From Anaeramoeba flamelloides (taxonomy: Eukaryota > Metamonada > Anaeramoebidae): DNA of 64,000 nt. Position numbers and translations under genes: made by a program. The stretch lies in contig JANTQA010000023.1 of NCBI GenBank assembly GCA_027625915.1, positions 744,001-808,000 on the forward strand. Direction: 5' to 3'. Positions 11,201 through 19,565 of this stretch are shown in pieces; position 1 is the stretch's first letter, and each line of letters starts with the position of its first letter. Under the pieces are notes generated by a model. The model was not told where the DNA came from. It searched no databases and saw nothing but the letters and a program-made list of their open reading frames with translations.

Positions 11201-13469
11201 ACCCACTGAAAAAATTAAGATTGGTTTATTAATTATCGATTATAAATAATCAAATTAAAAAGTATTTCTTTAGATTATAAGTTGAATTTTCAAGGTTTTA
11301 CAAAAAGTATTTCGGCAGAATTTTGAATTTCTTTTTTTGGTTTTTTTTCTTGTATATTTTAATTTAATAAAAAGAAAAAATATATTTCATTTGAACTGTT
11401 CTTTGAATGGAATATATTATATTTTTTTTCAAGTATAAATTAATTATTGTAATTTTTTTGAAATTAAGTAGATGCTTTATTCTGGGTTAATTCAGAACTT
11501 TATGGTTTAATTTTTAAAGTGTATTTTTTTTTACACTTCCTTTACATACAATAAGATTTCTTCCTTTTTTCAAAGAAAATATTTTTTTTTTTACATAATT
11601 TTGAAATATGTTGGATTTTGAACTTACTGTTGAGAGAAAAATGTTGGACACAGAAAAATGGTTGGACACCAATTTTAATTGGGAACATTACTGAATATGA
11701 TTTTTAATTTTAATCGTTTGTGAAATAACTAAACAAAATAACAATAATATACTTATTAGAATAACGATTAATGTAATTCTACTTTTTCATAACCTTATCT
11801 CTTATAATCTAAAGCAAGTTTAAAAATTACCATTTTCAGAATTAATAGTAAACTTTACTAGAACTTGGATTTTTGTTAAAATAGCATGATCTACTTTAGT
11901 TATCAACCATTCAAATGAGTATTCTACACAAACCACAGATAAATGGACTTGTAAGACCTTTAAACCTGGATTTATATAAAATTCACCTAGTTATCAATTG
12001 GATTTGATTTGAAATTTTACTAATGTTCCCAATTAAAAAAGGTGTCCAACCATTTTTCTGTGTCCAACATTTTTCTCTCAACAGTTATCAAAAATGAGAA
12101 AAATAAATCAAACTTTGAAAACAACAATTCATTTCTGAAAATAACTTTGAAAGAAAGTTTGATTTTGTAAAGTAATCAGATTTTTACTTTGTTTTTCATA
12201 ATAAGATGAGGTTAAATTTTTTTGAATTGGCTAATAAATTAACTTGAAGATTTTTTTTTGTTTACTAGTCCCTTAATGGAAATGTTTTTAATTAAGCTCT
12301 GAAATTTCGAAAAAAAACCTAGTTTTTAAAATTTGAACAAGATCTCTTGACTCAACATTCTTTTCAGCAAATTAATAAGGTGTGTGTCATTAAAAGTAGT
12401 CTTCAATGTTCATAAAATCTGGATATAGTAGTCCTTAAAATAACTTACAAATTGTTTACTTATTATTGTGGCTAACAACAATTGTTTATATGGTTGAGTA
12501 TTTAAGAGTGGATTTAATCCATTTTTTATTTGAAATAATTTTTAGGTTGTGAACAAGAAAATTTAAGAGAAAATTAAAAACAATAATCATACTATTGAGG
12601 CCACTTTCTTGAAGAAGTGATTGTATTGTCTTTGAACAGCCCTTTTTTTGTAAAAAGTTAATGATCATTTCAAGCAACAAATTGCCGCCAGTTTGATCTT
12701 TACATTCTGTTTGGCCAGTTTTTATTAATTTACCAAAGGACGTCAATTTTGTAAAAGAGCGGGTTCTTTCTCTTATTTCTAATGCCTTTGGGTGGGTTTT
12801 CATAATATTAGCGAGCCAATATTTTTTTTCAAGTAACAGATCTTTTTGTGTTTCATTTTGGATTTTTTGTTCATTTGGTATTAATTTCTCATCACTAACT
12901 TGAGAATTGTTTACCGTTGTTGTTGTTGTTGTTTTTGTTGTTGTTGAGTTTGTTCTTGTTGAGTTTGTTCTTGTTGAGTTTGTTGTTGTTGGCTTTGTTG
13001 TTGTTGTTGTTTTTGTTCTTGTTGAGTTTGTGGTGTTAGCTTTTAAAAGGGGTTTGTTTTCAACTTTGTTTTTTGGTTCTGTTAATTCCATTTTTTGTTT
13101 AAATGAAAATCCTGTTGATGTGTTTGATCCTTTTTGTTGGTTTTTCGAAAATTTGAAATTTTTGTTGCTGTTCTCAAATTTATTTTGCGAAACATTTTTG
13201 AGCTCGTTCTTTTGTTCTTTTTCTTTAACTTGGTGAAGTACTGTTTTGTTTTCTTTAACACTCTCTATTTGTGTTTTTTGTTCAAAACTGCGTGGTTGTA
13301 CTTTTGTGGTATTAGAGGAGCCTAATTCCTGCTCTTTGTTTGTTGTGTTTGTTTTTTGTATTTTGGAAGAAGGAATATTTCTGGTTGTTCTTGTATGGGT
13401 ATGTTTTTTCCGAAGTAAAACGGGGAATTTTTTTGTATTTCCGAACTTTTCAAAATTTCTGTTTGTCAT
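6293..13469 (-). CDS. LisH-RasGEF protein, Ras guanine nucleotide exchange factor, three exons
   Basis: Exons on the minus strand: 13469-12593, 8392-8251 and 7610-6293. They join in frame to 778 residues ending in TAA. Exon 1 starts at the ATG at 13469. It encodes a basic, low-complexity N terminus with a Thr/Asn/Ser/Arg run (about residues 150-195), then a LisH dimerisation motif at about 264-292 (LLLEMIINFLQKKG). Exon 2 encodes NDQLRTILQMAIKNVENVW. Exon 3 holds a RasGEF N-terminal (REM) module at about 377-477 (FLYVFLMTYQSFTTPGKLLY) and a full CDC25-type catalytic domain to the C terminus (NFHSLMGLLEVIDAPEI). Such proteins load GTP onto Ras at the membrane. LisH-RasGEF fusions are known from Dictyostelium (GefA). 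Donors are GTATGA and GTAAAT; acceptors are CAG and TAG. Intron 1 is 4.2 kb and contains mobile elements; intron 2 is 640 bp with a repeat and a C21 tract. The exon 3 acceptor is the least certain junction. Confidence 0.9.
7763..7799. repeat. A16-G21 homopolymer tract in a RasGEF intron
   Basis: Sixteen A followed by twenty-one uninterrupted G on the plus strand. In the sense direction of the host gene it is C21 then T16, about 150 nt upstream of the exon 3 acceptor. It is the longest G run in a window that is otherwise strongly AT-rich. Confidence 0.95.
7838..8215 (+). repeat. Dispersed repeat R1, module B, inside RasGEF intron 2
   Basis: Matches 17385-17725 in the same order, for example TTTCAAAAGAACATACAAAT and CTCAATTTCTTTATAAAATT. 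A third copy lies on the minus strand at 31316-31655. Inserted antisense to the host gene. Confidence 0.65.
9757..10580. mobile_element. Foldback element 1 in RasGEF intron 1
   Basis: Two arms of about 240 bp, roughly 9757-10000 and 10340-10580, are close to perfect reverse complements (for example TTTTGATCAAAGTAAAATTT on the left). They enclose about 340 bp of unique sequence. No protein is encoded. The size and long inverted repeats fit a non-autonomous foldback DNA element. The right arm abuts the left end of the next element. Confidence 0.8.
10581..12273. mobile_element. 1.7 kb element with AGGGACTAGT terminal inverted repeats, holding a nested MITE
   Basis: The left end reads AGGGACTAGTAA preceded by TA. 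The right end reads TTTACTAGTCCCT followed by TA. The same ends bound the ~170 bp elements at 15522-15698 and 21401-21573. No transposase frame is visible, so this is a non-autonomous or decayed relative. The short inverted repeats and TA flanks fit a cut-and-paste DNA transposon, but the superfamily is not decided. Confidence 0.55.
11627..12084. mobile_element. 458 bp MITE, CTGTTGAGAG ends, TTA target duplication
   Basis: Terminal inverted repeats of 64 bp agree at about 62 positions. They start CTGTTGAGAGAAAAATGTTG and the complement ends at 12084. Both ends are flanked by TTA (11624-11626 and 12085-12087). A 3-bp TTA duplication is typical of PIF/Harbinger elements. No coding capacity. It sits inside the AGGGACTAGT element, so it inserted later. 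The near-identical arms suggest it is among the younger insertions here. Confidence 0.8.
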
Positions 13470-13619
13470 TCTTTTTTTGTTTGACTGAATGTACAATAGG
13501 TAGAAGAAAAAAGTTGACAGTAAAAGGATGATGAAAAAGAGAAAAAATAAATTTTAAAAACCAAGATTTCGAAATCAAAAATAATAATTTTCTCTTTTTT
13601 CTTAAGGGTTACAATCCAC

Positions 13620-14132
13620 AAAATTTGAAAAAAAGATTATTTTTTATTGGATGCGAGAACTTATTATTTTGGTTCTTAGTTGATAAGTCTTCGATTTGGG
13701 ATTATTTTTAATGGTTTTTAAAAAAGGTAATTTATTAATTTTTTTTTCCAAAATCAGAATTGTTGAGTATAAGATGAATTGGTTGGAAAATATTTTAGAA
13801 TGAATTTTAATTTTTATCTTGACATTTGAAATATTTTTTTCATTTTTGTTTTTATCAATTAACTAAAAAAAAATATTTTAAAATCCCTAAATCAAATAAA
13901 AACTAAAGAAAAATTTCGATAGCCAACTCAAAAATCAATATTATTTTTTATGAAATACCTTCAAACACACAAACTTTACAATCCTCAATTCTGATTTTGG
14001 AAATAGAAATTAATAAATTACCTTTTTTAAAAACCATTAAAAATAATCCCAAATCGAAGACTTATCAACTAAGAACCAAAATAACAAGTTGCCACATCCA
14101 ATATAAAATAATCTATTTTCAAATTTTTTTAT
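13620..14132. mobile_element. Foldback element 2, upstream of the RasGEF start
   Basis: Arms of about 135 bp at 13620-13762 and 13985-14132 are reverse complements with scattered changes (for example TTGATAAGTCTTCGATTTGG on the left). The spacer is about 230 bp. The left arm begins 150 bp upstream of the RasGEF start codon, within its probable promoter or 5' leader. Confidence 0.75.
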
Positions 14133-14283
14133 TTTTATAAACCACAAGTATCTGTTCAAAGTTAAAAAATTATTTGAAATTTTAACAAAATAAAAGATTT
14201 CTTTCCAAAGAAGAAGTAGGTTGGAAAATTCAACAACTTTTTACTCAAAATATTATTAAATGAAAAAAATTTTGTATTTTTCT

Positions 14284-14360
14284 CCTTGGTGATTGACCAA
14301 AATCCACCCACTTTTCCAAAACTTTCACCATGTTGAAAGTATTTAAAAGCCTTATCAAAA
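14284..14360 (-). pseudogene. Possible remnant of a zinc-type medium-chain dehydrogenase / enoyl reductase C terminus
   Basis: After a CAG acceptor-like site the minus strand reads FDKAFKYFQHGESFGKVGG. This fits the conserved tail of quinone oxidoreductase and enoyl reductase domains (A-F-x-Y-x-x-x-G-x-x-x-G-K). No Rossmann core is visible next to it. Upstream on the same strand only a short coding-like stretch survives near 15187-15265 (GEWVSFQKPSQQSNHIIAIK), which I cannot assign. It is most likely a decayed gene end, or an orphan exon of a gene whose other parts I cannot see. Confidence 0.35.
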
Positions 14361-14569
14361 CTGTGTTATCTTTTAAAGAATAAAGAAGCAAATAATTTAG
14401 AATTTTTTATCTTTTTGTTAGAAAATAGAAATAAAGAAATGAGTTTTGTTTTAAATCAGAATTTCTTAAATCTTTTTAAATTCAATATTAGTTGTCATTG
14501 AAAAGATTAATTTTGTTTTTTTTTATTTCTTGAGAGAAAGTAATAATTCAAGAAACAGGGTATCTTGAT

Positions 14570-14880
14570 GATAACATTTGTTGTTATAATATAAATAATT
14601 ATTTAGCGTTAATATTAAAAAAAATAGTGATTAGTTCTACATTATGTCGAAAAATCCTAAAATTGCGATATTCCAAATTATTGAGATAAAATAATTATGG
14701 TTAAAGAATGAAAAATTATTTTTTTGAAAAATTAAAAAATATTATCTTGACTTTTACAACACTTCTCGCCTTTGAAAATGTTATAAATCATTTGAAAGGG
14801 TTGTGAATTGTCTTCAAGTGTTGGAAACTTTTGAAAAACAGAAAACTTTTATAAAGGGTATGATTTTATTTGTAGTAGAA
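14570..14880 (+). repeat. Dispersed repeat, copy 1 (partner at 63620-63930)
   Basis: Shares ordered blocks with 63620-63930, including AAAAAAAATAG(T/C) and CTTCAAGT followed by ACTTTTATAAA-like sequence. Divergence is high. Confidence 0.4.
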
Positions 14881-15521
14881 AACGAAAAAAATTGTTTTTT
14901 TTTATCATTTTTTTACAAAATATAAAATCTCAAACGAATTTTATGATTAAACTGATAATAACCCCATTTCAAAAAATAACTTGAATATAAAATAGATGTT
15001 TTTTTAAAATGGGGTTATAACGTTCACAAGTTAAATAACCCAAAAGAATAAAGAGTAATCATCCTTCTTATTGAAGACCGATTAAACAAAAAAAACCAAA
15101 GCTCTAGTTGTGTTTTCTGTCCAATACAAAGTTATGAGAAGAAGAAAAAGAACACGAAGATAACAATTATCCAAAAAAAAAAAAAATAATTTAATGGCAA
15201 TAATGTGATTAGATTGCTGTGAAGGTTTTTGAAAAGATACCCATTCCCCTTTAGCTTTACTAGAATAATGAAAATGTTTTAAAACAAGAAAGAATTTTTT
15301 AAAGAATATGTAAAGTGCTGGTTGTTTTAGAATCTTTCTTTTATTCAAAACAATTAATTTATGGACAATTGACTGAGAAAATATTTATTTGCATTTTAAT
15401 GTTCTTATTGTTGGAGATCTAAATGATCGATAGGTTTGTCAAACAAATCAAAAGTAAATACAAGAAAACTCTTTGATCTGATACTTAATTGTACCAAGTA
15501 TCTTTTTTGTTGTTTTTTATT

Positions 15522-15698
15522 GGACTAGTCTCTATTTTTTTTTTTTTTTTTTTCGAATAATTTCTAAAAAAGGATTCCTACTCAAGAAATATGTTAATAT
15601 TAAAAATAAACAGGGTTTTTTCAAATCTTAGTAGTTGGCAAAAAATTTTCTCAATCTCTATTAAATTTAGGTAAACAATTTTTATAGAGATTAGTCCC
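15522..15698. mobile_element. Short MITE with (A)GGGACTAGTCTCTATT ends, copy 1
   Basis: The left end is GGACTAGTCTCTATT and the right end is its complement, TAGAGATTAGTCC. The interior matches 21401-21573 almost throughout (for example ATTTTCTCAATCTCTATTAA). About 177 bp, no coding capacity. Confidence 0.75.
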
Positions 15699-15899
15699 TT
15701 AAAAGAATATTTTTTTTACATAATCTATTTTTTGATCTAAAAAAAATTTATTTTTTAAAAAATTACTGAACTTGCCCCGTAATAATCAATTATTAGATCA
15801 AATTAGCATTTTAATGGTGTTTTTTGGGCATTTATCACGATATTTAAATAATTATGGCCATTTTATAGAATATTGTGAATCGTTATATTATCACATTAA

Positions 15900-16103
15900 T
15901 ACTGTAAATTCCACTTTTAAGGCATAAAATTCAACAAAATTTAAGGCACAATAAAAATCTCAAATTCGGGTACAAAATTCAGATTCTCCTAAAATAATTT
16001 GTATTTAAAAAAATTCCAATTTTGTGCTTGAATTCAAGATTTTTTTATGCCAAAATTTCGTTTAAAGTTTGTTTCTTAAATTTGAAACTTGCTATATTAA
16101 ACC
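15900..16103. mobile_element. Degenerate CAGTCAGTTTCA palindromic MITE
   Basis: Same layout as the element that follows 120 bp downstream, with many substitutions. The left side reads CACTTTTAAGGCATAAAATT and the right end degenerates to TTGAAACTTGCTATA. Older than its neighbour. Confidence 0.6.
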
Positions 16104-16221
16104 TCAGGTTTTTCTACAATTTCGTTATTTGATATAAATAATTGTGATTTTTGTAACTTCTATTGTGACTTAATTAAAGATATCAACAAAAACTCTTATT
16201 ATAACACAATAAAAAAATGTA

Positions 16222-16419
16222 CAGTCAGTTTCACTTTTAAGGTACAAACTTTCAATGAAATTTAAGGCTCAAAAAAAAATCTCAAATTAAAGCACAAAAT
16301 TCAAATTCTAGTAAAAATAAATTGTAAAAAAAAAAATTCCAAATTTTGTCCCTTAATTTGAGATTTTTTTGTGTCTTAAATTTCGTTGAAAGTTTGTGTC
16401 TTAAATTTTAAACTGACTG
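16222..16419. mobile_element. Palindromic MITE, CAGTCAGTTTCA ends, TA target site
   Basis: A 198 bp near-palindrome bounded by CAGTCAGTTTCA and its complement. It is flanked on both sides by TA, as in Tc1/mariner insertions. Nearly the whole length can pair. The best match is 43981-44175. Confidence 0.8.
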
Positions 16420-16925
16420 TATTTTGTTTTTAGACATTTCCAAAAAAAACATTTAAGTGTTTATTGCTTATCAAATCATAGTTTCTATGTGATTAGTGAT
16501 ATTTCTGTTTTGGTAATATACTATTAAGATGGATATTATTTCTAATTGAATAAATATCGTGTATATCTATATCAAATTAAGTTCATCATAATATTTCAAA
16601 AAAATTGAAAAAAAAAAATAATACTTTTTTATTAAAAAAAATACATTGTTACCTTCAAAAAAAAAAATATTCAATAAAGCAAGTACTCAAAGATTATAAT
16701 AATAATAAAATATATATCACTAAGTTTTATATTATTTTTGGAATTCTATTGAAATTCCATCTCTTTTACAAATTTTTTTATTTCAAATATAATGATATAT
16801 GTATAAACCCCAATTCAAAATTTTTAACACACCTAAATTCGATTTGTAAAAAAAAAAACTTATTTAATCAATTCAAGAAGATTTACCAAATTAGAACCAT
16901 TCACAAATTGGAATTTTGACACTTT

Positions 16926-17950
16926 TTTATAAATTAAAATACACACAAAACAATAAATAAATAATTATCAATACAAATTAAATTGAGGGTGTGTCAAAAA
17001 TTTTGGAGAGAGCAAAAAAAAAAAATACATTGAGTAAATTTGTTGAAATTCTATTAGGAATATTGATCGATCAAAGGTTAGATACTAACTACCAACTAAT
17101 TTTATTTGAGTTCTTCTATTTGGTACAACTCAACTTTAATTTAATATCGATGGTTGAAAAAAATTTTGATACAACAAAACAAATTACGTAATTCAAACAA
17201 TGAAATGAAAACAAAAACTAAAAGATGAAAAAATGATTTTCATATTTTACAAAAATCAAAATTATCTCCAATTTCAATGAAATTGTATTATTATGGTTGT
17301 TTGGAACGTTTTTTCTATGTGGAAAATTTTGAATTTTAGTTTATATATATATATATATATATATTAATTTAAAAAATAAACCCAATTTCACTCAAAGGCG
17401 AACAGCCAAAAATGAAAAAGTCTTTTTTTTTTAAAGAATAAACCAAACTTATATTGTTTAGAAATATGAAACATAATAAACTTTGTATTAAAGTCGATAA
17501 TCATGAAAGAAAAGGCTAAAAGAGCATAAATTTCAAAATAAAAAAAATGTTAAAAAAATTTGTATTCCCTTTACTTTTGAATGTCTCTTGGAAAATTTCT
17601 CAATTTCTTTATAAAATTAAAATTTTTGATAATAATATTTTTTTCTGCTTGTATAAGCATGAATTTCAAAAGAACATACAAATCCTAATTTTACTGAATG
17701 TTAATTTAGAGTTTATGCCATTTTTTTTTTTTTTCAAATTTAATTTTTAATAAAAAAAAATAAAAAAGCTAAAAGCAAAAAACAAAAAAAACAAAATTTT
17801 ATAAAATGAAAAAAAATGATTTTGATCTAAAAATTGAAATTTTAGAGTGTGAAGACTATTGAATTAAACTCATTAAATGTATTCTATTTCTTCACTAAAA
17901 CTGGGCCCCTTTGACTGGAAAAGAGTTTACTTTGAAAATATCATATAAAA
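16926..17950 (+). repeat. Dispersed repeat R1, most complete copy (modules A-B-D)
   Basis: Three modules lie in order: A at 16926-17340, B at 17385-17725 and D at about 17820-17950. A (TA)n run separates A from B. Pieces recur at 5590-6010 (A), 7838-8215 (B), 27475-27560 (end of A, minus), 28380-28530 (D) and 31110-31655 (D-B, minus). The same module order on both strands shows one parent element of about 1 kb. I see no terminal repeats and no credible protein. Confidence 0.7.
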
Positions 17951-18290
17951 TCAAGAACAGAAATTTTTATCTCTTTTATCAAATTGAGGTCTGACAAACA
18001 AAAAATATTGAATAATGTAGAATAACCAATTTATCAAGAAGAACAATTTTGGATCTTCGAATTGTTTTTTAATCATTAGGTTTAAAAAAGGTTATTTAAA
18101 AAATAAATTTTTACTTGTTTTTTGAAAATAATTTGTTATTTTTTATATTTTCACAAAAAGTTAAACCAAGCACAATAACACAAGTAAAGTTGGTTGACAA
18201 AAAGAGTAGAAAATTACAATATATATTTAGTTTTGGTTTTTTTTTTTTCAAATTAAAAATAATATTGAAGGAATTATTTAATAAATATGA

Positions 18291-18655
18291 ATGGTTAGAG
18301 TGGAAAAGGGTTGGGATTCAAGATTAACTTTAGAAAATATTTTTATCAACATTATTCAATTTGTACTCTTTGGAGTTGGGTATGGTAATTATTTCAATCA
18401 TTTGTTGCATAATTAATCCTTTAAAAATTTAGTATGTTTATTATTCATTGTTTTTAAATTTTAAAAAACAATATTGGGTTTGATACAACTTTCATAAATA
18501 TACTTGAATAGACCGAAAAAACCTTTTTTTTCAAATTAGGTCAACAGTGGTTATCAAAAAAAGTGGAAAAATTTAGGATTAGAAAGTATGTAAAACACAT
18601 GACCCCTGCTTCTTGGGAATTTTTAAATCCTATTCAAAAAAAAGAAAAAAAGTAA
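18291..18655 (+). CDS. Small single-pass membrane protein, two exons, 69 residues, function unknown
   Basis: Exon 1 is 18291-18384 and exon 2 is 18540-18655, joined G|GT in phase to 70 codons with a TAA stop. The intron of 155 nt has a GTAATT donor and a TTTTTTTTCAAATTAG acceptor. An in-frame TGA directly precedes the ATG, which fixes the start. The product begins MVRVEKGWDSRLTLENIF. It has one hydrophobic segment (about residues 17-31, INIIQFVLFGVGY) and a basic tail (WLSKKVEKFRIRKYVKHM) followed by TPASWEFLNPIQKKEKK. The shape is an N-terminal anchor with a positively charged soluble tail. I do not recognise the family. It lies 910 bp upstream of thioredoxin reductase on the same strand. 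Coding character rests on phase, splice signals and composition, without a homologue. Confidence 0.6.
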
Positions 18656-18779
18656 GAAAATTTTAGATTAAAATCTTAAAACTTACAAGTAACAGAGATC
18701 TAAGAGTTTTTTTTTAAAGTTGCTGGAAAAAGGTGAAACTATTTTATTTTAATAGAGTGTTTGTTTTTTTTTGATTGAA

Positions 18780-18990
18780 AAAACTCTTATTTTGAAAAAA
18801 AAATTCCAATTTGATCTTTCATTCTTAAAAATTGGTTCTTTCAGAATAGAACTGAAAGAAACTCAATCCCATATTCTCTTCTGGTTTGTTAAACAAACAT
18901 TTGATCCACGAAGATTTTGATCCTCGAATAAAAAAGAAATAAAACTTTTATTTTGAAACACAGAATTGTCATTTCTTTAAAGGTTTTTTA
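18780..18990 (+). repeat. Repeat C, 3' fragment
   Basis: Resembles 20960-21115 and 55375-55530. Shared words are AATTTGATCTTTCATT, TAGAACTT and TTTTATTTTGAAACA. Upstream of the thioredoxin reductase gene. Confidence 0.5.
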
Positions 18991-19565
18991 AACAAGGCCA
19001 TAGATATATTTTCGATGAACTAACAATCCTAAAAGAAAGAAATATGAATTATTAAACAATAACATTTCCCTTTTTTACTCCTTTCAAATTTCAAATCCTT
19101 GTTAATGATTATTTAGACAAAACACATCCTCAAATCAAAAACTATTTGCTTTTATTGTTTAGTTTATTGTTCTTTGTGGTTTTTATAATCTTTGATTAAG
19201 TCCTACCTATTTTTTAGCGATTGATCAGTGTGAAAAATTAAAAATTTGATTCTTGTCCCAAATAGGAAAATTCATTCTTATTTTCGAGTTAAAAATCTTT
19301 TGTTGTCAACATATAATTTCACGAGTTTCATTTAAATTCAATTTCTATCTGATCCAAGATACTTTAATTGACTCTCAAATTAATTTGAATTACTTGGATA
19401 ACTTTGGGTAATGTAATGAATCAACACTTTTTCACTACTTCACTGAAACAACAAAAATGACGACTTGTCAAAGGAAAGATCTATTGTCTGATCAAAAAGA
19501 AAATTCTCAAAATAAGAAATCATTTTTTTTTAATTTTGAAGAAACAAAAGACCTTATTTTAAACA

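Noticed and set aside
12907-13531. Overlapping plus-strand open frames opposite RasGEF exon 1
   Set aside because: Val/Phe-rich mirror images of the Thr/Asn-rich coding strand; exon 1 on the minus strand has LisH and phase support.
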